Source: Asterias amurensis (Eukaryota > Echinodermata > Asteroidea > Forcipulatida > Asteriidae). From it: DNA of 64,000 nucleotides. This document shows, one piece after another, positions 33,622 to 46,600 of this stretch. How positions within the stretch are numbered: the stretch's first letter is position 1; each line of letters begins with the position of its first letter. The notes under the pieces are model-generated. The model made no database searches. It was not told the origin of the DNA and worked only from the letters and a program-made list of their open reading frames with translations. The translations under genes and the position numbers were made by a program. Where the stretch lies: positions 2,720,931 to 2,784,930 of the forward strand of contig NC_092667.1 in assembly GCF_032118995.1 (NCBI RefSeq), written 5' to 3'.

Positions 33622-36600
33622 ATGGATTTCACGTATTTTCTGGTTCTTCTGGCCGCAATTTCGCCAGTTTTGGCAACCACACCCTTAGTAATGTGGCATG
33701 GAATGGGTAAGAAAACAACTGGCTCATTAAGTGATTGAGTGTAGAAAGTGACGACGAGTTTAATTTACCTATCTCATCTGTGTTGTGAGTCTTTTCTTAC
33801 TTACGCTTTTTTTTACGGGTGCTCCACTATACAGACATAATACCTTGTCCTTCTCTAGGCTGAAACCCCCATTCATAGCTATTTGTTCAATTTTGGACTC
33901 AACATGGGTATAACTTTGTTTTGTCTATTTTGTTTAGCCTATCGTCTTCTATTATTATTAATTGAAAATATTTGTTGTATGAATGGAAATAAAAACAAAC
34001 AAACAAACTAAGGTTCAGAAGTCAAAATTCAAGTTTGAAGTTACTCCACACAAGTTAGTATAAAGTTAGACCCAGTGACTGGGGCGCTGTACTCCTTTTT
34101 TCAAAACCGCTTTCGTCTCCACGAACCTCTTAGTTCTAGGAATAATATTTAATAATAATAACCATCCAAAACTCTGATAAGTCTAAATCCAGCGACCCAA
34201 TAATGCAAACCCACAACACAAACCCTATTTTATATGTTATTATACATTCTCTTACTACAACCTTAAAATTTATGCCTTCCCCTATTGAATATTCTGAACC
34301 AACTTGCTTTGTTTTATTTACATAAAGTTTTTACGAATTTATCTGTCTGTTTCAGGTGACAGTTGTTGCAACCCCCTAAGTCTTGGGTCAATCCAAAAAA
34401 TGATTGAGAAACTTGTACCTGGCATTTATGTTCACTCTCTTGAGATCGGAAGTGGAATCGTTGAGGTATGTGCAAAGAGTTATGGAAACAATGTCTGTAT
34501 CCTGCCCATAGAGCTATATTGACTAGAGCGCTAACACCCCGTTCTACACGCACTAAGGTTTTGAAGCCGTGTGGGCGCATCCATGTTTATGTACAAACCA
34601 ATACAAAAGCTTGAAATTTTGTACGGCAATTGTACGGCTATTTGCATGATAGTGCGTTTGTTCTTTTCTATGTGTCATCGAACCAAAAAATGCAGCAAAT
34701 GTGAACGCACAATCTGCTGATGAGCGTACAAAACTGCGAGCGTCATGTGCGTCATGTTTAAAAGGCACGTATACTTTTTTTAGTACGTCAATCAAGTCGA
34801 ACTTACGGTTTTCGTTGCGCGAACGTATGCAAATAGGCAGTCGCGTACGTAAGCGCACATGCCGAATTAAAAAAATCGCGGCAATGTGTGTTCTCTTAAA
34901 ATTAAAATCGTTTCGTTGTAACGCAACACGTCAAACATGTCTGCGCTCAGGGTGGCTTCAAAACGCGGAGCAAGTTAGCGCTCTAGTCAATATATATAGC
35001 TCTATGATCCTGCCACCACTTTTTCATTCGTTATGAAATAAATTAGTATCTATCTAATGTACTCAAATGAGATATTCCTTTTGGTAAAACTTAGTGAAGA
35101 AGTGGTGGCAGGATACGGGAATCTTTTCAGAGTTTGTGTCGATCAATCCTAAATTGCCTCAGTTAATGTTGTTTTTAAAGGCAGTGGACACTGTTGGTAA
35201 TTACTCAAAATAATTATCATCATAAAACCTTACTTGATTGCGAGTAATGGGGAGAGGTTGATGGTATAAAGCATTGTGAGAAACAGCTCCTTCTGAAGTG
35301 ACGTAGTTTTCGAGAAAGGAGTAATTTTCCACGAATTTGATTTTGAGACCTCAAATTTAGAATTTGAGGTCTCGAAATCAACCATCAGAAAGCACACAAT
35401 TTTGTGACACAAGGGTTTTTTTTTCTTTCATTATTATCTCGCAAAGTCGACGCCCGATTGAGCTCAAATTTTCACAGGTTTGTTATTTTGTGCATATGTT
35501 GAGATACACCAACTGTGAAGACTAGTCTTTGACAATTACCAATAGTGTCCACTGGCTTGTGTCCACTGCTTTTAAAGCCCACCAATGGACCCATAGTTAA
35601 ACGTGAATAATTTTGTTGATTTGAACGCCCTTTGTGGGATTTGAAAACAATTGATTTATTGCCCACCACTAACATTGGTCTAGCAACAACCCTATCCACA
35701 ACTCGCAATGTTTTGAACAGTAAAGATGATTTTGCCATGGTGAAGTAACAACCTACTGTAATGTGCTTCTGTCTGTTAAAGGCAGTGGACACTATCGGTA
35801 ATTACTCAAAATAATTATAAGCATAAAACCTTACTTGGTAACAAGCAATGGGGAGAGGTTGATCATGATATGATAAAACATTGTGAGAAACGGCTCCTCT
35901 GAAGTGGTGTAGTTGTCGAGAAAGAAGTAATCTTCCACGAATTTGATTTTGAGACCTCAAATTTAGAATATGAGGTCTTGAAATCAAGCATCTGAAAGCA
36001 CACAACTTCGTGTTACAAGGGTGTTTTTTTCTTTCATTATTTTCTCGCAACTTTAATGACCAAATGAGCTCAAATTTTCACAGGTTTGTTATTTTATGCA
36101 TACGTTGAGATACACCAAGTGGTGAGAAGACTGGTCTTTGACAATTACCAATAGTGTCCAGTGTCTTTAAAGGCCGTGGACACTATTGGTAATTGTCAAA
36201 GACTAGCCTCCACAGTTGGTGTATCCCAACATATGCATAAAATAATGAACCTGTGAAAATTTGACCTCAATCGGTCATCGAACTTGCGAGATAATAATGA
36301 AAGAAAAAAACACCCTTGTCACACGAAGGTATGTGCGTTTAGATGGTTGATTTCGAGACCTCAAGTTCTAAATCTGAGGTCTCGAAATCAAATTCGTGGA
36401 AAATTACTTCTTTCTCGAAAGCCGTGGCACTTCAGAGGGAGCCGTTTCTCACAATGTTTCATACCATGAACCTCTCCCTATTACTCGCCACCAAGTAAGG
36501 TTTTATGCTAGTAATTATTTTGAGTAATTACCAATAGTGTCCACTGCCTTTAAAACGTAATATTTTTAGCCTAATATGACTGAACTTCACATTGATGATT

Positions 36601-39600
36601 TCACAAGTTTCTTGAATGTTTTTATTAACAGGACACTACCAATGGATTCTTTATGAATGTGAATGACCAGATTGCCATGGCGTGTCAAAAGATAAAAGCT
36701 GATCCCAAACTGGCTAAAGGATACAACTCTATTGGTTTCTCTCAAGGTGGTCAATTCCTGTAAGTAATTCATGCTTGTGAATGTCGCATGTTGTGGGTCC
36801 TTGAGCAAGATGCTTTACTATAACTGTTTCTCTTCACCCATGGGTATAAATGGGTATCAATGAGGGCAGAGATGGTTCTTCTGGTTGATTTAGCTTGGTG
36901 TGCTACATATTTGGCAGCACATGCTATACCCCCAAAGAAGCTGAGATGGTTCAAGGAATGAAATAAATTAGCCCAGTGACCAGGGGGTAATAATGTTTCA
37001 GTGCCATGAGCGTCACTGAGTGACAGACATGGGCGCTATAAGCCACTATTATTGTTATTATTATTAGATATTGAATGATGGATAATCTTGACTAAAGGCC
37101 GAGTCACACTGCAGCGTTAATGAAAATGATAACGATCACGACGCAAATAGAATGCATTCTTCCATTGGTTGAATTGCTCCAAGCAGAATACGTACACACT
37201 CATTCAACCAATAGAATGCATCTATTCGTTATCGTTTTCGTTATCGTTTTCATTATCGCTGCAGTATGACTCGCCCTTTACTCTATTTATCTTTTATTTT
37301 AGGAGATCTGTTGCTCAAGAATGCCCGTACCCACCGATGCTGAATCTCATCTCAGTAGGTGGACAGCATCAAGGTATGTACCGTGTTAAAGGCACTGGAC
37401 ACTGTATTGGTAACCACGGTTAGCATGAAAACTTACTTGGTTACGAGCAATGGAGATATTGTTAGTATAAAACATTGTGAGAAACGGCTCCCTCTGAAGT
37501 AACTTAGTTTTCGATTAAGAAATTATCCACTAAAATATGAGATTTTGAGACCTCAGAATTTGATTTTGAGGTCTCGAAAACAAGCATATGAACAAAGCAC
37601 ACAACTTCGTATGACAAGGGTGTTTTTTCTTCCATTGTTATCTCGCAACTTCGACGACCAATTGAGTCAAAGTTTTCACAGATTTGTTATTTTATGCATG
37701 TTGCCAGCTTGGCGTTTATTTCCCCTTGTGGGAGTTTGCCGAGTTGCCTTGATGGGCAGATTATTCAGACAGAATGATAAAACAATTTGTTTAAAACAAA
37801 GAAACAGAAATCTATGATGTTTGTCTTTCTAGGTGTTTTTGGTCTCCCCCACTGTCCTGGGAACTCCAGTTCCATCTGTGATATGGTCAGGAAACTTCTG
37901 AATCTTGGAGCATATGTCGAGTGAGTAGAAATGATTCTTTAAAAACTTTCTGACACCCAAAAGCAAGTTCCTGAGAAATATATCTGAGCTTAAGTTAGAT
38001 GGATAAAAGGCTACAGAAGCAGAGGTACTGTTCAGACCATGGGGCCAGAAGATATGAGCAAGAGTTTGGGGGTTAAAGGGGCCGTGTCTTCATGCGATTG
38101 TTAAGTTTGATTTCTTACTTTCTTAAGATGGCCTCAAGGTTTCACCGGGCTGTTCTACAGCATTTTTATCCAGGCTACTTTACCTTTTTTTTTTTCAATT
38201 TGTTATATTTTTTGAATAAATCTTTTCCCTCCTTAAACCAACTTTGATGTCTCAATTTTGTATGTGTAATTTTATCTTCTTTTAAATTTTGTATTCTCTG
38301 TATAGAATAAACCATAAAAGAATTTGTCTTAATGTATCTTTCTTCTTTTCTTTCATGATCGTCAATCGTCTCAGGTTTGTCCAGGACATGTAAGTTTTCA
38401 AATTTTCATTGCAATTAGTTACTAAAATAATACATAGTGATTGTGTAACAGAATATAACACTAAACTACCAGTCATGAAATTTCATCTTTGAGAGAGGAA
38501 GGCTATTTTCATTTTTGAAAAGGGCACTTCAATTTTAAGATGAAAAGGACACTTCCATTGGAAAATCTTGAAGTATACGGGAAAATTTTGAAAGGGCAGC
38601 AAGGCCAAGACCTCAGCGAAGGACCAGGCCTGAACTATACTTGTGGTAGTGAAATATTTATAGTGTGAGATTTACACCAAAGCCATTTTTATCAATCACC
38701 TTGAAGATCAACACAAAGAAGCAAGCTTCTTGCGTTGCTATAAATGACCAATCGTAAAACCTGTTTTACTTATACATGAATATGTATGAGATGTTAATTT
38801 GTTGACTCTTTTGATTGGTTTACAGGCTTGTCCAGGCTGAGTATTGGCATGACCCCTTGAATGAGGCTGAGTATAGAAACAAAAGCGTTTATCTCGCTGT
38901 GACAAATCAAGAAGAGGTAGTTATTACTGTGGCTGTAGTAATTTATTCGGCATCCATTGACCAGTCATTCAGAAAATAGAACTAGCTGATTATGCAAACT
39001 GCTTACCGACCAAAAGAACCTGTGGTTCAAATGCAAATGGCTTGGCCCAAATTTCATAGAGCTTCTTAAAGCAGAAAAAAATGTTTTTCTGGTAATGCCC
39101 CCATTTCCAATTCTCCTCTTACTGTTCTATGTCATTGTTATTTTGATTTCGGTTGGAATGGAAGTAAATGTCTTGAAATGAAAATGAAATGGATGAATTA
39201 CATCCTAATTTTCCTTTAGAAAGTCAACACGACCTACAAGGTAAATCTTCAGAAGTTGAAGAAGTTTGTGATGGTGATGTTCACAGAAGACACCATGGTA
39301 CAACCCAAGGAAAGCGAGGTAGGATCTCTTTGTGCCATTTTGTCTTGTTTCAGCAGAGTGAGTCATGGTGTGTGATTGTGTCATAAATTCTCATGCAGTT
39401 AGCTAAGCCTGTGCGACTAGTATTGTAGTGGCGACTATTGATTGCCTAGTCGAGTCGTGACTACCGTTTTTCAACAACTTGGTTATTCGTGCCACCATGA
39501 CTACTACAAAAATAGTCGCGACTACCTGTTTAGTGAACCAACTATGTCACTTATAACTACACATGACAACATAGTTACTTACGAGACACAATCAGACATC

Positions 39601-40205
39601 AATGACACAATACTTTGATCCTTTCAGTGTGATATTTACTATATTGCGCCTGCGGCAAACAATATGCCTCAGTGCATCTTGGGAATTAAAAATCAGTCTT
39701 GACTATTTGAGACTCGAATAGTCGAGAAGTAAATTTCAATTGTCACTCAGGCCTACAGTTGGCACTCTCTCCTTGTTCAACACCAATTCTTCTTTATTCC
39801 CCCCCCATATAACAGTGGTTTGGCTTCTACAAACCTGGACAAACTAAGGAGTTGTACACACTACAGGAGAGTCCACTTTACACAGAGGTAAGACAATTTG
39901 TCTTCTTTCGATCGTTGGGGTCTCCACCAAACAAGCTTGCTTTTATAGGAGACTCCCACCACTTAATCATTACATTGTGTATAAAGTACCATTATGTCTC
40001 ATTTTGTAAGCTAACTGATTGAGTAGAAATAAACTGAACTGAACTGAAGTGATGTATATCTGGTTTTGTTTTATATACACAGGATAAACTGGGTCTGAAA
40101 GCGATGGACCAGGCTGGAAAACTTGTGTTCTTGAAGGCTCCTTTTGATCATCTGCAGTTCACCCAGGAATGGTTTGAACAAAACCTTCTCAAGTACGTCC
40201 AGTAA
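33622..40205 (+). CDS. PPT1: Palmitoyl-protein thioesterase 1
   Basis: This lysosomal enzyme removes fatty acyl groups from cysteines of S-acylated proteins during their breakdown; loss in humans causes infantile neuronal ceroid lipofuscinosis. Exons: 33622-33706, 34356-34465, 36632-36759, 37303-37373, 37833-37920, 38375-38389, 38826-38916, 39220-39318, 39816-39887 and 40083-40205, giving 293 aa (human 306). Residues 1-19 or so form a signal peptide ([13 protein letters not shown]). The nucleophile Ser102 is in GFSQGGQ; Asp220 (MFTEDT) and His276 (FDHLQF) complete the triad, each exactly 13 residues before its human counterpart. Possible N-glycosylation sites are NKS and NTT. Exon 6 is a 15-nt microexon that restores the [15 protein letters not shown] alignment. 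All borders are GT-AG and in phase. The gene looks complete and functional. Confidence 0.96.
34485..35120. repeat. Family D MITE split by a larger element
   Basis: The family D ends (GTATCCTGCC at the left, GTGGTGGCAGGATACGGGAA at the right, to about 35125) are separated by a 500-bp insertion at 34507-35006. The left end starts about 20-30 bp after the PPT1 exon 2 donor. Confidence 0.8.
34507..35006. mobile_element. Non-autonomous hAT-like element with 8-bp target duplication
   Basis: Inverted ends CATAGAGCTATATTGACTAG (left) and CTAGTCAATATATATAGCTC then TATG (right) are flanked by ATCCTGCC at 34499-34506 and 35007-35014. An 8-bp duplication is the hAT signature. The arms continue imperfectly (GAGCGCTAAC, then a TTTTGAAGCC / GGCTTCAAAA pair). 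No transposase is encoded. Confidence 0.9.
35175..35575 (-). repeat. TTAA-flanked MITE, family A (complete)
   Basis: Reverse orientation; starts TTAAAGGCAGTGGACACTGT and ends TGTCCACTGCTTTTAA, with a short duplication of TGTCCACTG near the right end. The internal stem is 13 bp (GAGACCTCAAATT and complement). In PPT1 intron 2. Confidence 0.88.
35576..35775. repeat. Dispersed repeat shared with 56128-56225
   Basis: The blocks TGAATAATTTTGTTGATT, GGGATTT, GCCCACCACTAA and ACAACCCT occur in the same order at 56128-56225, so this spacer is itself a repeat fragment. Confidence 0.65.
35776..36553. repeat. Two family A MITEs in opposite orientation sharing one TTAA
   Basis: The first copy (35776-36170, reverse) ends CAGTGTCTTTAA and the second (36167-36553, forward) begins at that same TTAA (TTAAAGGCCGTGGACAC) and ends CCACTGCCTTTAA. 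One element therefore inserted into the target copy beside the other. In PPT1 intron 2. Confidence 0.92.
36785..37276. repeat. SINE body and a separate hairpin element
   Basis: 36785-37070 is a SINE body without its tRNA head (GTCCTTGAGCAAGATGCTTT to GGGCGCTATAAG, then ATT repeats). 37094-37276 is a hairpin: AAGGCCGAGTCACACTGCAG answers CTGCAGTATGACTCGCCCTT, with GATAACGA/TCGTTATC inside. Confidence 0.75.
37386..37703 (-). repeat. Family A MITE, truncated
   Basis: It starts 12 bp after PPT1 exon 4 with TTAAAGGCACTGGACACTGT in reverse orientation and stops abruptly at about 37703 after GTTATTTTATGCATG, without its other end. Confidence 0.8.
38480..38635. repeat. CAGGCCTG-ended dispersed repeat
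   Basis: It contains AAAGGGCACTTC, ACTTCCATTGGAAAATCTTG and GCAGCAAGGCCAAG, and ends CCAGGCCTG. Relatives lie at 45985-46100, 47187-47345, 57048-57216 and 59334-59485. Confidence 0.6.
39401..39757. repeat. Hairpin-type element rich in GACTA/TAGTC
   Basis: Ends GCCTGTGCGACTAG and TCACTCAGGC oppose each other, and GTCGCGACTA, TAGTCGAG and CGAATAGTCGAG motifs repeat inside. Related sequence is at 19600-19750. In PPT1 intron 8. Confidence 0.6.
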
Positions 40206-40299
40206 ACTCCCAAGACAGAAAGAGATCAAAGTAGCACATAGCAAAAAGAAAATGTTAACCTCTTTTGTAAACTACTTTTATAGTACACCTTTTTTTAAA

Positions 40300-40591
40300 G
40301 CGCCGGCACGTTAATCCGGAGGTCGTTGGTTCGAATCCCACTCTAGTCAGTTCTTTGTTCAACCCCAAAAATCATTTCAAAATTTACCCAGTAAGTTTCC
40401 CTTGTGGTTTATATTGATATCTGAAACAAAAAGTCGCACCCCCTTAAGGTGATCCCCTGGCTGCCGCTTCCCAGGTTGTATCGTAATTTGGGCTCAAATG
40501 TTCACAGGTTTGTTATTTTATGCATATGTTGAGATACACCAAGTAAGAAGACTGGTCTTTGACAATGACCAACAGTGTCCAGTGTCTTTAA
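40300..40591. repeat. tRNA-derived SINE fragment, then family A fragment
   Basis: About 40303-40425 has GCACGTTAATCCGGAGGTCG and the B-box run GGTTCGAATCCCACTCTAG, followed by GTTCAACCCCAAA, shared with 46495-46755. 40489-40591 is the last 100 bp of a reverse family A copy ending CAGTGTCTTTAA. Both follow the PPT1 stop. Confidence 0.7.
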
Positions 40592-42403
40592 ATACGGTAC
40601 TCGGAATAGTTTGCAGTAACTAGTTTTTTATACATTTTAGAGAATTTTGATAGTGCAACGAGGAAATAACGCATTTTAGGAATTTATGTTAAGTGGCACA
40701 GAATCAATTGGGAAATAACCATTATCTGAAAGCTGTCGGCATCTATGAAACAATTTGGTTGTTAAATGTTTGTTTGGGAAACCAATTTATAGTTAATGTA
40801 TATTTTTCTTTTCCTGGTTAACTTTGAACTTTAGTCTGTAAAACTGTTATGCATTGTTTTCTCATTGCTCGGTAAGTAAATGTTTTTATGAACCTCAATT
40901 CTCTTCTAAATAGACCTGACGGTCCTTTTGGATTCAGCTGTACAGCTGCGAGTGAGGATGATTAGCCGCACCCCCCAAAAAAAAAAATACTGAGAAAAAT
41001 ATAATTAGTTGTTTCAAAACTGCTTACCAACCTCAAGGACTAATGGTATAAATGGAAAAAGAAGATAGTCAATTGCCTGATGGTTCAACCTTAGGAGAGA
41101 TTTGCTCAAAAGCTAAATTACGACAGTTTTTTTGTCGGTTGCCATTAAACCTTCCAGAAAGACTCTGCTAGGGTCGAAATGGCAGGCCATTATCTTGTTT
41201 TTTTGTAACTATTTTAACTATAATACAAACACTTGATTCCTAAATGTTCATGGAAATTAAAGTTCATATGAGACTTGCAAAGATCAGGTACGACGTTTGG
41301 GGCTTGATTTATAATCTGCAGTTTGATTTCTGTCTAAACAATCAAAGTAAGTTTGAAACAAAAAAATGTTGAAACTGTTGGATGTATATTTTGTTTTTGT
41401 TGAAGGTTTCAGTTAAAGGGCAGTGATTGACATGATTGACCATGTGTTAAGTATACACCTTGGTGTGTTAAGGGTCATAAATGAGAATGGAAGTAAGAAA
41501 CAGGTGTGCCATGGTGCAGTCATTTGATTCAAATTATTCAAATCATTATAGCCAAATTGAGGCTGGATGGTAAAATAAATGTCAGTAGTCGTGTCTACTG
41601 TATGCACACTGGAAACATGACAGAGAGAAAGGAAAACAAAGACTGAAATGGAGAGAAATCTTTCTACTTATATTCTCTGAAAAATCTTCTAATGATGTTG
41701 TTGCATGTAACTTTAAAATCATAATGTCTAGTTATAACTCTTGAGTGTCTTAATTTGTTGTCCTTATTACATTTTTGATAAAGAAAATTAATAAAATACA
41801 GACTAGATTCTTACTGATTGTAATTTATGTGTGCACTGTGTTTCATTTTACTGTTGTTTTGACGTGGTTTCACTGTTTAAAAATGTTAATTTTTGTTATA
41901 CCCTCACACCGATGTGTGCTAGCACCTTTCCAAAGTTCTGTGAAAAAATCACAAGCATATTACTTGGGTGGGCTTCAATCCCACACCCAGAGCAGGCCTA
42001 TGTCTAAAAATGCAAAAGTTGTAAAAAGTTTTAAACCCAAGAGTTGGACTATATGCTATTATTTTCAAAGTATAACAAATAAAACTTTGAAGAAAATTTG
42101 TTCTTAGTTATCATTTGAAAGGGTTGACATTTTCTTGCAAATTTGATTTGAGAAAACAAATCACATTATAGCCATGAGGTGGAAGTTTACACGGGGGCGC
42201 ACCTACTATTTTTCGGCTGTCGCATGAACACACAAATCCATATACAGAGAAGTGCCGACATGCACCACCTCGTTCCCATTGGTGACTGTTCGACTTTCCG
42301 TCACGCTGTTCAAACTACGTTCTCTGAACAGCGCACTACCCGTGAGACCGAGGTGGCCGCACAGTTGCTACATGACCTTCATGACCTTAGCAACAAATTC
42401 AAG
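40592..42403. other. Intergenic DNA between PPT1 and the C8orf74-like gene
   Basis: No exon recognised. Around 41897-42000 a fragment with GTGGGCTTCAATCCCACACC resembles the B-box half of the repeats at 62876-62985. An in-frame ATG upstream of the next gene occurs at 42179. Confidence 0.4.
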
Positions 42404-43622
42404 ATGGCGACGTCCATGACACAAACAGAAGCACAACGAGTGGCCTCTTTACCGGTAAATTTAATACACTTGTGAACTTGTTTGAAAGTACTTTGATAAA
42501 TTTATTGTAAATGTAGATATAGCAGATTAATTTCACATGTGACTTGGCAGGAAATTATTACTCAAACACTAATTACGAGAGGATTTTTTAAGGATGCAAC
42601 TGAACTGAACTTTTCTGCTGACGGGTGACTGTGATGTCAACAACTGACTGACACAGGCAGTGGTTGTGCCAGTGCAGTACCATACTGTACTAGTGTGGAC
42701 ACACGGCACACATCACATAGCCGCATATGTGGTCAAGCGTGGCCACACAATGTGTGGCCATAGGGGATAGAGCAAGGAACGTGTGGCTAAACAAGAGTTT
42801 CTTTGAATGATGGATTGGATTTGGAAGATCATTCATTCAAACAAGCCATGATGATGGAGGTTTCTACCTCCATGAACAAACAAACAAGCAAACAGACAGT
42901 CGATTTTGAAGCAATAAACTTCTTTTGAATTTCGACTGTTTGTTAAATTTTGTTGGTGTTAATTACAGTGCCAAGAAATAGCCATAATAATTTTTATTTA
43001 ATAATAATAATATAATAAATTTAAAAAACGAAAAGTACATATGAACACAAAGTATTGAGAGTGCTTGGCAGTTTCCTCTTTGAATTGTATAAATCATTGT
43101 TCTTATTCTGCGCAGATACCCAAACGTCCATACTGTTTAACCAACCAAACTGTCTGACAGAATGTTTTAAAAAAGTAAAAAGTAGTTGCAGGTTGCAGTT
43201 TACCACAGCTAGGTATGGTTGATCTAGAAAACACATATTTTGTATCAAATAGACTTCTGTTATTCATGCCACCCACATTAACTTCATATCCACCCCCCTG
43301 CCTGTCCTCCGTCTCAATCCATAGAAACAGCAAGGATGTTTAATGCTAGCTCAATATCTCCACTGGGACATTGATCTGAATGATGACGCCAATATGAGAG
43401 AATCTATTCTATTAGATTACCTTCATGACACACTCATGTTTGCTGTGGACCATGGATTCCCATGGCTACAGGTTTGCAGCATTGTGGACTTGGCTAGGGA
43501 GATACAGCAACAAACTATCGGTGAGTATGTTTTATTTATAAAAATTTATAAAATACACTAGGCAATACAGTTTATATAAAAATACATAACATAATGCCTA
43601 CTAAAAAAAACCACCCAAAACC

Positions 43623-43686
<64 letters not shown>

Positions 43687-46600
43687 ACAAACAAAACACC
43701 CCAATAGACCTTTCTTTTGCAACGTCACAGCCCAAGTTTTTGCCAACCCAGGTTGGAAAACTATGGAAAGCAATAAATTCAAATCAAAAACAGATCAATA
43801 CTGTTCGTAACAATTTACACAAATATTCAAAGATTGTGTTGATTTTGTTTAAAACAAAACAACTAATTATGAGTGGCATTTTATTTGATTAAAAGTTTGC
43901 CCAAAATATTGAATTTGGTTTTTAAAAAAACTGTTATTACGATTGAGTGTTTACTAACATTCGGCCGTCCATGCCAACTAAGGCTGTTTGTTTATCCCCC
44001 AAAAAGTTCTTTACCCCTACAAATAAACGAACAAACAAACAAACTACATCAACAAGACCGACAAGACAACAGACAACATGAGAACCTGGAAATAAGACAG
44101 ATGAACAAAAAGACGAACGCAGACACACCACTGAAAAAATGATGCGGGCCTGAGGGATTGCTTTAATAGCTCAAAAACTTGTCGATAGGCTTTTCCATAG
44201 GTTGGGGGTGGTGGTGAGCTTTGAAAAATCTCCGCATAGATGGCCTCTGGACTTGGCATCTCTGTAGGACCCTGGGACCGTTTTCAAAGTCTGAAGTTTT
44301 CTATTTTGCTGAATTTGTAATTTCCTTATTATTTTTTCTCTTCAGGTCAACCGCTTAGTTTTGCCATCCAGCTATACCGACAGAAATCACTAGAGTATGC
44401 CCACGAAGGTCGTATCTCAGATAAGAATCTAAAGATCTTCACTAGTCATTTCTTTGCAACATTCATGAGGCACTACAAACTGTATCAGTTTGTCTTTACT
44501 AAGCCACGTTTACCAATGGTAACTCAACATGAGCTGTGTGTGGAAACTCCACCAGATGTATTTTCGCTCAAGGTAAGGGTTCTTAATATCAGGGCAAATA
44601 ATATTAATTACTAGTTCTTATATAGCGCATTTTACAATAACCGTATCAATGCGTTTTAAATTAGTGCCCTGGTCATTGGGCCAATAACCAACAAGGCAAT
44701 AACAATCCTTTTTAATCTTTCTCAGCTCCCTTGGGAGTTTACAGCCCTGAGCTGCCTGTAATGCGCTTGTGGCTTTTCATACACAATATCAACCTCTACC
44801 CATTTATACCACTGGGTGAAGAGAAGTAATTATAGTAAAGCATCTTGCTTAAAGGCAGTGGACACTATTGGTTATTGTCAAAGACTAGCCTTCACAGTTG
44901 GTGCATCTCAACATATGCACAAAATAACTAACCTGTGAAAATTTGAGCTCAATCAGTCATTAAAGTTACGAGATAATAATGAAAGATGAAAACACCCTTT
45001 CACACGAAGTTGTGTGCGTTTAGATGGTTGATTTCGAGACCTCAAGTTCTAAACCTGAGGTCTCGAAATCAAATTCGTGGAAAATTACTTCTTTCTCAAA
45101 AACTATGGCACTTCGGAGGGAGCTGTTTCTCACAATGTTTTATACCACCAACCTCTCCCCATTACTTGTCACCAAGAAAGGTTTTATGCTAATAATTATT
45201 TTGAGTAACTACCAATAGTGTCCACTGCCTTTAAGGACACAAGTGTCACGACTGGGATTTGTATCCTCACTCTGATGACTCAACCACCAGAACTGTGAAT
45301 CGATGCTCTTATTCCACTCGGCCATGACACCCCAATTAGCAGTAAAGGATCGAAGTCTGTATTATATTGCAGTAGCATTCCACTGATGTTAGTAACATTA
45401 GTTCTTAAACCAGATTCAGAAAAAATGTTCACCTGTAATGTATTAACAACTTTCACTGCCGTAGCTTCCCACTGATATTAGTCACCTTAGCTCTTAAACC
45501 AAATTTGGTTCAAATTTTCATGTGTATTAATAACTTTCATTTTGGCATTGACAGGACAGTAAGCCTAACCACATCTGGGAGTACAACCAGAAGCTGGCTT
45601 CTATAGAGACTGAAGAGCAGGCAAGGATGGAGGTCCTTCAGACTGAGAAAGAAAACTTACTCCAACAAGAACCTGGCTCAGAAAAACCTCTCTCTCTTCT
45701 AAATAACTCTGAGGTACCAATTGAACGAGAGGTAAGTGTTTTTATCTATTTTCTACCCCAAAAGGGACACGTTGCCTTGGATCGGGCAAGTTGGTCTATG
45801 AACAGCATAACCATTTGTAATAAATTGCATATGGTTTTATAGAAAGCTGTTTTTAAAGTATAATGATCCACACAAATGTGCCTCAAAATTGCGTGGTTAC
45901 AAACACTTTTCATTCAACTCGATCGATCCAAAGCATTATCTCCCTTAATCTGATGTTCGGTACTTGCCCGAGTCCTTTTGAAAAAAATTCCACAGGTATA
46001 TTCAGGCTTTGAACTTTGCTCTTAAAAGGGGCACAGCAATTTCCCTCTGGTAAAGGGGCACTTCTATGTGGAAAATGTAAACCCTTTACAAAGGGTACCA
46101 CAGCAAAAGCACAGAGCACCACTGCAATTGCTGTGGGTTCTTTTGATGCCTTTATATAACTTGGTGGGATTTGAACCCAAGACCTTTCCCAGTCCAGAGC
46201 AGATGTGTTATCACTAAACTGATGAGCTTGCCTGGTAGCTAGAGTCAGTATTAAACCTGTTCTTTGCAGCAGGTATTGCATTGTTTAACAAGAGGTTAAA
46301 TTTGCATTGGGGAAAAAAATATCATTTAATTTAGATATTGACAATAAAGGGCTAGTGCAAGGGCCAAGTTTGAGCATCGACCATTTGTCAACCACTTGTC
46401 AGTGTTCCATGGTTACCTATGGGTACCAGGCAAAATCGCTAAATGGTTGACAATAGTCAACTTTAGTCCCTTGCTCCAACTTGATCTAGATTGCTGAGTT
46501 GGGAGAGCGCTGGCACGTTAATCTGGAGGTTGTAAGTTCAAATCGTGCTCTAATAATAAGAAGAAGAAAGAAAGACTTGTAATGCACACATATCCACCCT

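Noticed and set aside
43558-43782. Poly-leucine frame on the minus strand
   Set aside because: It is a translation of the CAA microsatellite.
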